Of a stretch of DNA of 64,000 nt, positions 32,275 to 40,537 are shown one piece after another. The position numbers were made by a program, and so were the translations under genes. The notes below the pieces were generated by a model. It saw only the letters and a program-made list of their open reading frames with translations. It was not told the DNA's origin and did no database searches. The first letter of the stretch is position 1. Each line of letters opens with the position of its first letter. Source of the DNA: Thermomicrobiales bacterium (GTDB taxonomy: Bacteria; Chloroflexota; Chloroflexia; Thermomicrobiales; UBA6265); contig JAUJOZ010000001.1 in the NCBI GenBank assembly GCA_030447415.1, positions 1-64,000 on the forward strand, in the 5' to 3' direction.

Positions 32275-33087
32275 GTGGATTTCGTCGTCGTCGGGTTCGG
32301 GCTGGGGGCGCTGGCCGTCCTGCTTGGGTTGGGCCTGCGCGATCTCGGCCCGTGGACGCGACGCGTCCGCCAGGGCCGGGTGCTGACTTGGCCGGAGATC
32401 GCGCAGCGGGTGGCGTGGGGCCGCCGCTGCCGCGCCGGCGGGCTCGTCGTTGCCCTTGCCGGTGGGGCCATCTGGCTGGCCACCCTCGTCGCGCTTGCCG
32501 CGGGGGCCGGGGACCGGACCGGCCTCGCCATGGTGCTCGCGACCGTGAGTCTGGCCGCGGGAGGCGTCTTTGCGTGGGCTATTGCCTACGCCCGCGCCAA
32601 TCACCCGGCCGCCTGGTCCTTGCCTGACGACCTCGGTATCGACGAGGTGGCCGTCGGCGGAAGCGATGACCCCACCAGTGTCCAGCCGTCCAGCACCTTG
32701 CCGACGCGACAGCGTCGGCTCTGGGCGGTTGAGGAGTCGGCTCCGAGGGCGCCCCAGCCATCCCAAGTGCCCCATGCGCCCGCGACAGTGCCCGCCGATA
32801 GTCCCGGCGAACCGGACATCGCCGTCGACGCTTCCGAGAGGACCGGCGCCGACGTTCCGGAAATCACCGCCGCCCCCGTCCCGGAGACAGCCATCGTGGC
32901 GCCGGAAGCCGGCGAGGCGGAGGTGCCGCCGGTGGAGGCTCCCGAGCCCGCCGACGACGCAGCGGACATCGGCGGGGTAGCGAGCGTGGTCGAGCGGAAT
33001 GGGCACGCGGCCGAGGCGCTGCCCGGGGACGGCGACGAGCACGAGGATCGGGTGGCTACCGTGCCGATGCCGCGGGCGACGGGTTAA
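32275..33087 (+). CDS. Hypothetical membrane protein with long Ala/Glu/Pro-rich tail
   Basis: A 270-residue protein of unknown family. The N-terminus FVVVGFGLGALAVLLGLGLR is a membrane helix; two more lie at AGGLVVALAGGAIWLATLVA and GLAMVLATVSLAAGGVFAWA. After residue 115 the chain becomes soluble and low in complexity (Pro, Ala, Glu, Val), probably disordered and extracytoplasmic or cytoplasmic. The GTG at 32275 has a GGGGG run about ten bases upstream and starts directly at the first helix. Confidence 0.65.
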   Translation: MDFVVVGFGLGALAVLLGLGLRDLGPWTRRVRQGRVLTWPEIAQRVAWGRRCRAGGLVVALAGGAIWLATLVALAAGAGDRTGLAMVLATVSLAAGGVFAWAIAYARANHPAAWSLPDDLGIDEVAVGGSDDPTSVQPSSTLPTRQRRLWAVEESAPRAPQPSQVPHAPATVPADSPGEPDIAVDASERTGADVPEITAAPVPETAIVAPEAGEAEVPPVEAPEPADDAADIGGVASVVERNGHAAEALPGDGDEHEDRVATVPMPRATG

Positions 33088-33358
33088 GACCGCGCCGCCA
33101 ACCAACATCCGCGGGACGCACGTTCTCCTCGTCTTGGGCTGCTCGGTGTGCCCCAGGTCTGGTCCCGACGACGCCGATATCTCCGGCCCTCGGAGGGCAC
33201 TCAGCACCCGGACCGCTCCTCCTGCGCCACGCGGACAGCCTCTAACACGAGGACCGCAGCCTGGCACATCGGTTGCGTTAACGACCGCGGCGGCACGCGT
33301 CTCGAGCCACGCGGGTGGCGACGAGTTCTGGCGTTCCGTGTCGCCCGGAGGACATATC

Positions 33359-33595
33359 ATGGGCTTTATCGCGTGGATCATCGGGATTGTCGCCGGCTGG
33401 TTGGCCGGCGTGATCACCCGCAGTGATCGCAGCATCTGGGGCGACCTGCTGCTTGGGTTGGCCGGCGCGTTCGTCGCCGGTCTGGTGGTGGACGGTGTGG
33501 GCGACTCGTTCTGGGGCAGCATCGTGGCCGCCACCGTCGCGGCCGTGGTCCTGGTGCTGGCCAAGAACATGATCCTGGGCCGGCGCACCGCCTAA
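33359..33595 (+). CDS. GlsB/YeaQ/YmgE-family small membrane protein
   Basis: A 78-residue protein with three hydrophobic segments: IAWIIGIVAGWLAGVITR, WGDLLLGLAGAFVAGLVV and IVAATVAAVVLVLAKNMI. The pattern G-x-x-AGWLAG and the small-residue-rich middle helix fit the GlsB/YeaQ/YmgE family, induced by general stress in many bacteria. The ATG at 33359 has GGAGG ten bases upstream. A strong terminator follows. Confidence 0.85.
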   Translation: MGFIAWIIGIVAGWLAGVITRSDRSIWGDLLLGLAGAFVAGLVVDGVGDSFWGSIVAATVAAVVLVLAKNMILGRRTA

Positions 33596-33627
33596 CGGAC
33601 GGCCGCGTTACGATCCAGGTCACACGC

Positions 33628-33658
33628 ACGCGGGTCGGGGAATTTCCCCGACCCGCGT
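33628..33658. terminator. Perfect hairpin terminator after the GlsB-like gene
   Basis: ACGCGGGTCGGGGAA (33628-33642) and TTCCCCGACCCGCGT (33644-33658) are perfectly complementary, 15 bp around one T, giving an AATTT-type loop. It is 33 bases after the GlsB-like stop codon. Confidence 0.8.
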
Positions 33659-33928
33659 CGCGTTGGATTCCGTGCGCCGAGCGCGGCGGTCGCCAAACGA
33701 TCGCGCGGCACGAGGCCGACATCCCGCCTCCAACTCGGCGTTGTTGCCGCGGCGAGGGGCTGCACCGAGGGAGCGATGGAGGGGCGCGGAGGGAGTAGCC
33801 GGACGATCCTGCCATCACCCGTCTCCATTGGCGGTGTGTGGTCAGCCTGTCTGGGGACGTTCCCCATCGTCCGGAGCTGGGGCGGACTGCCTTCCCTCGG
33901 TGTTGGGCGATCGGTCGGCGGCGACCGG

Positions 33929-34900
33929 CTAGTGGCGAGTCGCGGGGTGGGGCGACGGCAGCGTTTGGCCAAAATAAGCGATGGTCGCCGCAAGCCCCTC
34001 GTCGAGACCCACTGTCGGCTCCCACGTGAGCAGGCGCTTCGCCTTGGCAATGTCGGGTCGCCGCCGGGTGGGATCGTCGACTGGCAGGGCCGCGTTCACG
34101 ATCGGGGAGGACGATCCGGCTAATGCCACCACCCGGTCGGCCAGCTCGCGCACCGTGCATTCGTCCGGGTTGCCCAGGTTGACCACCTCGCCGGCCAAGC
34201 CATCCGTTTCCATCAGAGCGAGTAGGCCACGGACGAGGTCGTCGACGTAGCAGAAGGACCGGGTCTGATCGCCATTCCCATAGATAGTGATCGGCTCATC
34301 GCGAAGCGCCTGCACGCAGAAGTTGGGGACGACACGCCCGTCCTCCGGGTTGGAGCGAGGACCGTACGTGTTGAAGATGCGGGCGATGCGCGCGTCCAGG
34401 CCGTATTGCCGGACGAACTCCAGCGTCAGACTCTCGGCGAACCGTTTCCCCTCGTCGTAGCACGATCGCGGACCATTCGGGTTGACGTTGCCCCAATAGT
34501 CCTCCGTCTGGGGATGCACCAGGGGGTCACCGTAGACCTCCGACGTGGACGCCTGCAAGAACCGGGCGTCATCCCGCCGGGCCAGCTCCAGCGCTTGCAG
34601 TGTCCCCAGGGCGTTAACGAGGTGGGTCTCGATCGGGAACCGACGGTAGCCGCGGGGGCTAGCCGGGCTCGCGAGGTTGAAGACCCGATCGAAGGGGCCG
34701 GCGAAGGCGTCGCCTGTCAGCGGTCTGGTCATGTCCTGGTGCGCAACCTGGAGCGACGCGCAGTCTTTCAAGTGCGCTAGGTTGACGTAACGACCCGTAA
34801 TGAAATTGTCGGCGACAACGACCGTGTGGCCGTGCGCGAGAAGACGGTCGACCAGATGACTACCGAGGAATCCGGCCCCGCCGCAGACCAGCGACTTCAT
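33929..34900 (-). CDS. NAD-dependent UDP-glucuronate decarboxylase (UDP-xylose synthase) / extended SDR
   Basis: A 323-residue extended short-chain dehydrogenase. The NAD motif is VCGGAGFLGSHLVDRLLAHG; VFNLASPASPRGYRRFPIET follows, then the catalytic Ser in FLQASTSEVYGDPLVHPQTE and the Y-x-x-x-K in SCYDEGKRFAESL. ARIFNTYGPRSNPEDGRVVP and CYVDDLVRGLLALM are typical of UDP-glucuronate decarboxylases, which make UDP-xylose. The divergent neighbour is a UDP-glucose dehydrogenase that supplies the substrate, which supports the assignment. The ATG at 34900 has AAAGGAAG about ten bases upstream. A dTDP-glucose dehydratase is less likely. Confidence 0.9.
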   Translation of the reverse strand: MKSLVCGGAGFLGSHLVDRLLAHGHTVVVADNFITGRYVNLAHLKDCASLQVAHQDMTRPLTGDAFAGPFDRVFNLASPASPRGYRRFPIETHLVNALGTLQALELARRDDARFLQASTSEVYGDPLVHPQTEDYWGNVNPNGPRSCYDEGKRFAESLTLEFVRQYGLDARIARIFNTYGPRSNPEDGRVVPNFCVQALRDEPITIYGNGDQTRSFCYVDDLVRGLLALMETDGLAGEVVNLGNPDECTVRELADRVVALAGSSSPIVNAALPVDDPTRRRPDIAKAKRLLTWEPTVGLDEGLAATIAYFGQTLPSPHPATRH

Positions 34901-35603
34901 GTGTCGGTCTTCCTTTCGGCGGCGTCGACGCTCGGAACCTATTATCGAAGCCCGCGGCGCCGCACTTCCGCGGCGATTGGCTTGGAAGCGGCGCGCTCCC
35001 TTCCCATGACACGGCCGGCACGGGTACGGCGCGTCCCGCGGGATTGTGCCGGGACGCTCGGCCAGCGACGCCGCAATAGTCACGTCGAGTGTAGCGCGAA
35101 GCGGTGAGGCGGAGCGGGGGAGCGGCACTTGGTTCGAAGGTATGCTCTCTAATGTCACGGTCGGAGCGGCAGCGGCCGTTGCCCCGAGCCCGCTTTCCTC
35201 TGGGGAGCACGTTTCTCCTATGGGTTGACCATGTCGTGATGAACGGAGGGCGTACGCGCCAAGCGCCTTTGACGCGGCGATGCACGGACGGGCGCAACGT
35301 TCATAGCGGGATCAATGGTCCGGCCCGATGGGCACCTGTCGGCGTTGGTGCTTTACGGTGGGCGGAGGGGTATGGTCGTTGGTCCACCTTGAGACCCGAA
35401 CGCACCGCGTGGTACGTTCCAGCGGGTCGCACCGTCCCGTGACGCTGTTCAATGCGATGTTCTCGCCGCGCATCCTCTAGGCTGGCCGCCTCGCGGCGGG
35501 TCGAGGTACCCGCTTCCCAGCTTGGGGAAGCCCGGCGGCATCGGCACGACTCCGTTGTGGTGGGACACGGCGTCTCGTCTGAGGGCAGGAGATCCGGGAG
35601 ACG
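34901..35603. other. Long divergent intergenic region between the UDP-sugar genes
   Basis: 700 bases with no supported gene. It holds small inverted repeats, for example GCGGGT-CGAGGT-ACCCGC near 35495-35515 and TTCCC-AGCTTG-GGGAA just after. It is more AT-balanced than neighbouring intergenic DNA and must hold both promoters; a leader or small RNA is possible, but I cannot define one. Confidence 0.35.
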
Positions 35604-36968
35604 ATGATGGCCAGGATCGGGGTGATTGGTGGGGCCGGATACGTCGGCCTGGCCTACGCGGCAGCGCTGGCCGAACTCGGTCATGACGTCGTCGGCCTCG
35701 ACATCGACGCGGCCAAGGTACGGGCGCTGGCGCAGGGGCATTCGCCGATCTTCGAGCCGGGCCTCGAGACGTTGCTCCAGCGTGGCCTGACGAGCGGCCG
35801 GCTCCGCTTCACGATTGACTATGGGGAGGCGGTTCCCGAGGCCGACTTCGTCTTCATCTGCGTTGGTACCCCGTCGGACGCCACGGGTCGGGCCGAGATG
35901 GGGCACATCACCGCCGCCGCGCGGTCGATCGCGCGGCATGGTCGCGGCCACACCATCGTGGTCAACAAGAGCACCATGCCCGTGGGCTCGGTCCACGTGG
36001 TGGCCGAAATCCTTGCGGAGCACGCCGAAGCCGGCGCGTCCTTCGCGGTCGTCTCCAACCCCGAGTTCTTGCGGGAAGGGTGCGCCGTCCAGGACATCTT
36101 CCAGCCGGATCGCATCGTCCTCGGCGCCGACGATCCGGCCGCCGCGGACCGGGTCGCCGCCCTCTACGCACCGCTCGGCGCCCCGGTCTTGATCACCGAT
36201 CCGCGCTCGGCGGAGATGGTCAAATACGCCTCCAATGCGTTCCTAGCGGCCAAGATCTCCTTCATCAACGAGGTGGCGATGATCTGCGAGCGCCTCGGCG
36301 CCGACGTCAGCGTCGTTGCCCGCGGCATGGGCATGGACGAGCGGATCGGCCCGCGCTTCCTCCAAGCGGGCGCCGGCTTCGGTGGCTCCTGCTTCCCCAA
36401 GGACGTCCAGGCGCTGGCCGCCATGGCGCGGGACGCGGGCTTGGCCACCGACATGCTCGGCGCCGTGGCTGCGATCAATGTCGCCGCGCGCAGCCGGCTC
36501 GCCGGCAAGCTCACGGCACACCTGGGCGGCCTCGAAGGAAAGACGATCGCCGTGCTGGGGCTGGCCTTCAAACCCAACACCGACGATGTGCGGGAGGCGC
36601 CGGCGCTGGAGGTCGCCCGCCACCTGCTTGGGGCAGGGGCCATGGTCCGCGCCACCGATCCGGCGGCGATGCCGCACGTCGCCCCGCTCTTCCCGGACGT
36701 CCATCTGGTGGAGGACGCGTACGCCGCGGCGACCGGCGCCGACGCCGTCGTCCTCATGACCGAGTGGGATGCATACCGGTCGCTGGACCTCGATCGCTTG
36801 GCCAACGCCATGCGCGGGCGGCTTGTCGTGGACGGACGCAACGTACTTGACCCGGCGGCGGTCGTGGCGGCCGGACTGGTCTACGAAGGGATCGGCCGCG
36901 GTGTGGCCCCGCCAACGGGGCCGTCGGTGGCGTCACGCTGGGCGCAGGCGGCGCCCGTCGCCGACTAG
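35604..36968 (+). CDS. UDP-glucose 6-dehydrogenase family (nucleotide-sugar dehydrogenase)
   Basis: A 454-residue enzyme that oxidises UDP-glucose twice with NAD to UDP-glucuronate. N-terminal Rossmann motif: RIGVIGGAGYVGLAYAAALA. The family blocks FVFICVGTPSDATGRAEMGH, STMPVGSVHVVAEIL and SNPEFLREGCAVQDIFQPDR are present; the catalytic cysteine is in FGGSCFPKDVQALA; the C-terminal domain has VLGLAFKPNTDDVREAPALE. GGGAGACG precedes the double ATG at 35604. A UDP-mannosamine-type dehydrogenase is possible from sequence alone, but the divergent decarboxylase favours the UDP-glucose reaction. Confidence 0.92.
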   Translation: MMARIGVIGGAGYVGLAYAAALAELGHDVVGLDIDAAKVRALAQGHSPIFEPGLETLLQRGLTSGRLRFTIDYGEAVPEADFVFICVGTPSDATGRAEMGHITAAARSIARHGRGHTIVVNKSTMPVGSVHVVAEILAEHAEAGASFAVVSNPEFLREGCAVQDIFQPDRIVLGADDPAAADRVAALYAPLGAPVLITDPRSAEMVKYASNAFLAAKISFINEVAMICERLGADVSVVARGMGMDERIGPRFLQAGAGFGGSCFPKDVQALAAMARDAGLATDMLGAVAAINVAARSRLAGKLTAHLGGLEGKTIAVLGLAFKPNTDDVREAPALEVARHLLGAGAMVRATDPAAMPHVAPLFPDVHLVEDAYAAATGADAVVLMTEWDAYRSLDLDRLANAMRGRLVVDGRNVLDPAAVVAAGLVYEGIGRGVAPPTGPSVASRWAQAAPVAD

Positions 36969-37196
36969 TGGCGGTCGTGAGGCCCAGCGATCGCTCCGTG
37001 AACGGCGGATCGCCGTGTTCCGGTCCGGCGCCTCGTAGGCGGAATTAAGGATCCGTCCCCCCGGCAACGACCGGTTTTGCCCCGTGGATGATGTCTCGGC
37101 GCACCTTCGATGACACGCCCTCCGCAGAAGCGTTCCCTCGCTATCGTGCGCCGACGAAAGGGTCGGGACGGAGGGCGTTTCCTCCCGGTCCACGGC

Positions 37197-38174
37197 TCAT
37201 CCCCAGCGGCTCTGCTCGGGGTCCTCCGCCCCCATCGGCAAGGCGTCGAGCTCTGCCCAGAGCGCCTCGGGGATTGGGTAGCCCGCCAACTGAAGCGTTT
37301 GCGCGATCCGTTCCGGTCGGCTCATGCCGACGATCGTCGACGTGATGCGTGGGTCGCGCAGCGAGAACTGCAGCGCCGCTGCGGCAAGCGGCACATCGTA
37401 GCGCCGGCAAAGCTCTTCCACGTCGCGGATGCGCTTGGCCAGCGCCGGCGAGATGTCTTGGTAGGCGTAGCGAGGATAGGCGGCGAGTCCCTTGGCGAGC
37501 ACCCCGCTGCCATACGGCGCGGCGTTAAGGATCGCCAGCCCGCGGGCTGCGGCCACGACGAGCAGCGGCGCCGCCGTCCGGTTGATCAGGGTGTAGCGGT
37601 TGTGAGTGATGACCGCGTCGAAGACCCCGGTCTCGACGTAGCGGATCTCGAGGTCGATTGGTCCCCCGGCTACGCCGAGGTGGCCGATTACCCCCTGCTC
37701 CTGGTAGCGCTTGAGGACGTCGACCGGCCCGGCCGGCGCCATTGCCGCTGCGAAGGTCGTCCACTCCGGATCGTGCAAGTAGACAATCGCGACCCGGTCG
37801 ACGCCGAGCAGCCGCAGGCTCCGCTCGAATCGTCGCGCCACGGTCTCACCGCTGAAATCGTTGGTCTTCGGGTCGCGTCCGGCCTTGGTCTGGAGGATCG
37901 CCGTCGTGGGTAGCCCGCCCAGCTCCCGGAGCACCAACCCGACGCGGCGCTCGCTCTCGCCGTCGCCGTAGAGCGCCGCGGTGTCGATGTAGGGGATCGG
38001 CCCGGCGAACGCGGCCCGCAGCGTCGCCAGCGCCTGCTCCTCGGAGACCCCGTAGGCAAAGGTATCGGGCATGTCGCCGAGCGGGGCGCACCCGACCCCT
38101 AGGGGAGGGACCGAGAGTCCCGTCCGCCCGAATGGGCGCCGGGGCATCGGCTCGGCGACGGTGCTCGCGGTCAC
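37197..38174 (-). CDS. Aldo/keto reductase (L-fucose / D-threo-aldose 1-dehydrogenase-like)
   Basis: A 325-residue TIM-barrel oxidoreductase. Features: FGRTGLSVPPLGVGCAPLGD at the start, the D...Y pair in PIPYIDTAALYGDGESERRV, Lys in ILQTKAGRDPKTNDF and His in IVYLHDPEWTT, making the AKR catalytic tetrad. The NADP-binding end is ITSTIVGMSRPERIAQTLQL. This N-terminal pattern is typical of the bacterial L-fucose or D-arabinose dehydrogenase branch. The GTG at 38174 has GAGAGGAG upstream. No sugar-catabolic neighbours confirm the substrate. Confidence 0.88.
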   Translation of the reverse strand: MTASTVAEPMPRRPFGRTGLSVPPLGVGCAPLGDMPDTFAYGVSEEQALATLRAAFAGPIPYIDTAALYGDGESERRVGLVLRELGGLPTTAILQTKAGRDPKTNDFSGETVARRFERSLRLLGVDRVAIVYLHDPEWTTFAAAMAPAGPVDVLKRYQEQGVIGHLGVAGGPIDLEIRYVETGVFDAVITHNRYTLINRTAAPLLVVAAARGLAILNAAPYGSGVLAKGLAAYPRYAYQDISPALAKRIRDVEELCRRYDVPLAAAALQFSLRDPRITSTIVGMSRPERIAQTLQLAGYPIPEALWAELDALPMGAEDPEQSRWG

Positions 38175-38317
38175 GTCCGGGCTCTCCTCTCAGGGGTCGA
38201 GCGGCGCGCTGCCCGGATCATACTAAGGGGCTAAAAGACACCCGGACGGCCACTTGGGATCGAAAGCAGGTCCACCCTCTCTCGTTCCCCGCCGTCTACC
38301 CGCCCTGCTGGGTCCGA

Positions 38318-39748
38318 TCAGTCGCCCGGCGTCCGAGGTCCGGGTCCCAGCCGGAGCTGTCCGGTCTCACGTCCGGTCAGCGCCGCCAGGAGCCAGTCGG
38401 CGAGCAGGTGGAGCCGGTTGCGCCAAGACGGGATGCGGAACAGGTAATAGCCGTGCCACAGCAGCCAGGCCGGGAAGCCGCCGATCGTGAATGGTCCGAT
38501 CTCCGCTACGCCGGTGCGGTTGCCCAGCAGCGCGAGCCGGCCGCGTGTCCGGAAGCGGAAGGGCGGTGCGGTCCGCCCCTGAAGTCCAGTCGCAATCGCT
38601 CGCCCGACGTACTTGCCCTCGTGCTCAGCCGCCTGCGCGGTCGGTGGCACCGGCTCCCGCGTGTCGGCATCGAACGCCCAGGCGTCGTCGCCGACGACGT
38701 AGACTTCCGGCCGGCCCGGCACCCGGAGGTGGTCGTCCACGACGATCGCGCCATTGCGCGCGTGTTCGACCGCCAGTCCGCGCACCACGTCCGGTGCCGT
38801 GATCCCGGCGGCCCAGAACAGCGTCCGCGCCCGGACCTCGCCTCGTGACGTCTGGACGGCGTCGCGGGTCACTCCCTCGATCGAAGCGCCGGTCAGAACC
38901 TCAACCCCTTCGCCCTCCAGCGTCCGGCGCACCGCCTCGGAGGTGCGGGGGCTGCTCATCGGCACCAGCCGCTCGGCGCGGCCGACGACGACGATTCGCA
39001 CCGGCGCGCTGGCGAGCCACGGGTACGCGGCCAGCAGCCCCGTCGTGACGTACTCGTGGATCGTCGCCGCCAGCTCGATCCCGGTGTCGCCGCCGCCACC
39101 GACGACAAAGGTCAGCCAGGCGGCATGCTCCGCCGGGTCTTCCGTCCGATGCGCTGCCTCGATCGCGTCGATCAGATGGTTGCGCAGCTCGACGGCGTCG
39201 GCCGGTGTGTGGAAGACGAGCGCCCGCTCGCGGAGGCCGGGCAGGTCCGGCACGGCCGTCACGCTGCCGAGAGCGATCACGAGCACGTCATAGGGGCGCA
39301 TTCCGGCCGATGTCTCAACCTCGCGCGCGTCGAGGTCGATGCCGCGTACCTCCCCGTGCAGGAGGTGGAAGGACCGTCCGCGCTGGAAGGCGCGGATCGG
39401 GACGACGACGTCGCTGGGGTTGGCGCAGCCGTCGGCGACGGTCCAGAGAAGCGGCGTGAAGAGGAGATCGTTGTCGCGGTCCACGACCAGCACGCTGACA
39501 TCGTCCTCCGCCCGCAGGCGGCGGTCCAATTCGAGCGCCGTCGCCAGGCCGCCGAAGCCCCCGCCGAGGATCAGGATCCGGGCCCGCGCCGCTCGGTACG
39601 CTGCTTCGCTCTGGCTGATGTGCTCCGCCTCCGCCCCCTGGCGCGAACCGCTGAACAGGCGGCGGCCGGCGGCGACGGCGCCGATGGCGGCTACACCGAA
39701 GGCCACCCGCTTCAGCGTGTCGCCACCCCGAGCACCGTGATCCCCCAC
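38318..39748 (-). CDS. NADH dehydrogenase type II-like FAD flavoprotein
   Basis: A 476-residue flavoprotein of the NDH-2 type. FAD motif ARILILGGGFGGLATALELD near residue 55; LLFTPLLWTVADGCANPSDV and VVVPIRAFQ typical of NDH-2; NAD motif FVVGGGGDTGIELAATIHEY; FAD ribityl motif VYVVGDDAWAFD; then PPTAQAAEHEGKYVGRAI and the C-terminal FPAWLLWHGYYLFRIPSWRN membrane-anchoring region. It would feed electrons from NADH to quinone without proton pumping. The first 50 residues are a basic extension with one hydrophobic stretch. The GTG at 39748 has GAGGAG ten bases upstream. Confidence 0.88.
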   Translation of the reverse strand: MGDHGARGGDTLKRVAFGVAAIGAVAAGRRLFSGSRQGAEAEHISQSEAAYRAARARILILGGGFGGLATALELDRRLRAEDDVSVLVVDRDNDLLFTPLLWTVADGCANPSDVVVPIRAFQRGRSFHLLHGEVRGIDLDAREVETSAGMRPYDVLVIALGSVTAVPDLPGLRERALVFHTPADAVELRNHLIDAIEAAHRTEDPAEHAAWLTFVVGGGGDTGIELAATIHEYVTTGLLAAYPWLASAPVRIVVVGRAERLVPMSSPRTSEAVRRTLEGEGVEVLTGASIEGVTRDAVQTSRGEVRARTLFWAAGITAPDVVRGLAVEHARNGAIVVDDHLRVPGRPEVYVVGDDAWAFDADTREPVPPTAQAAEHEGKYVGRAIATGLQGRTAPPFRFRTRGRLALLGNRTGVAEIGPFTIGGFPAWLLWHGYYLFRIPSWRNRLHLLADWLLAALTGRETGQLRLGPGPRTPGD

Positions 39749-39930
39749 GTCGCTAGCTCCTCACGCGCGACTGGTCACATGGCTACCGGGTGCCGACGTC
39801 GGCTTCTACCTGGGCGATTGCCAGGACCCGCACGCCGCCCCATCGCCTCCTGGCTCCTGACTCAGCGTAGGCGGTCCGTCTTGGCCGCCATAACGAAGTC
39901 GTTGCGGTGCAGGCCGCGAATGGCGTGCGT

Positions 39931-40197
39931 TCACCACGTTACCGTGACTTTGCCCCACTCGGTCAGCAGCGTCGGGTGGTGGTCCTCCGTCTCCGCCAGT
40001 TCGCCCACGCGTTGGGTGAAAGCCAGGGCCTCGACGAAGTTCGGGAATCGGAAGGTCCGCTTTAGCCGCGGCACCCCGTCTCGCTCCGTCAGCTCCCAAT
40101 CGGGGATCAGGGGCTTGAGGCGCGCGATCTCCTCGGCGGTGACTCGCGGCGAGTCCTTGCGGCAGGCGGTGCACCGCTCCTGTGCCAGCGCCTCCAT
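39931..40197 (-). CDS. Pterin-4a-carbinolamine dehydratase, truncated by TGA at a conserved Trp codon
   Basis: The 88 residues before the stop are a near-complete pterin dehydratase: SPRVTAEEIARLKPLIPDWE, RTFRFPNFVEALAFTQRVGE and ETEDHHPTLLTEWGKVTVTW with the catalytic HH pair. The TGA (complement of 39931-39933) falls where the family has a second Trp of the TWWTH motif, and the same frame then continues THAIRGLHRNDFVMAAKTDR LR to a TGA at 39862-39864, the normal family C-terminus. So the gene is 112 codons with one nonsense codon (TGG to TGA). The enzyme dehydrates the oxidised pterin cofactor of aromatic hydroxylases; none is seen nearby. Start ATG 40197 with GGAGGGATC upstream. Confidence 0.85.
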   Translation of the reverse strand: MEALAQERCTACRKDSPRVTAEEIARLKPLIPDWELTERDGVPRLKRTFRFPNFVEALAFTQRVGELAETEDHHPTLLTEWGKVTVTW

Positions 40198-40221
40198 CGA
40201 TCCCTCCGCAAGAACCGGGTG

Positions 40222-40506
40222 TTAGGCCGCCCGTCGGCGGTCGCCGGTGCGGCCCAGGTCGGGCGGAAGCCGACGGAGATCCGGCTCGAGCGCGGCGGGG
40301 CGAGCGGCGCCCCGCCGCCCGGCCAGGCCACGGACCACGGCGAGCGCCGCAAGCGCCAGAACCGGGCCCGCTACGTCCACCCACGCGCCGGGGCGCCGAC
40401 GCGCCACCGCGAGCACGCCACGCTTAGGTCGCGGGTCCGGAGCGCCGACGACAACGACGGTGACGCTCCGCACCACGGCGATGGACGTCCAACGCGCGCC
40501 GGACAT
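40222..40506 (-). CDS. Small hypothetical protein with one hydrophobic segment
   Basis: 94 residues of unknown family. The ATG at 40506 has a strong GGAGGAGG eight bases upstream, the main support for the call. A membrane-like stretch VDVAGPVLALAALAVVRGLA lies in the middle, and the C-terminus is Arg/Pro-rich. It starts 31 bases after the stop of the LLM oxidoreductase gene and ends 24 bases before the pterin dehydratase gene, all on the minus strand, so the three may be one transcript. Confidence 0.4.
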   Translation of the reverse strand: MSGARWTSIAVVRSVTVVVVGAPDPRPKRGVLAVARRRPGAWVDVAGPVLALAALAVVRGLAGRRGAARPAALEPDLRRLPPDLGRTGDRRRAA

Positions 40507-40537
40507 AGCATGAGCCTCCTCCTGTCGGTCCGAGCCG

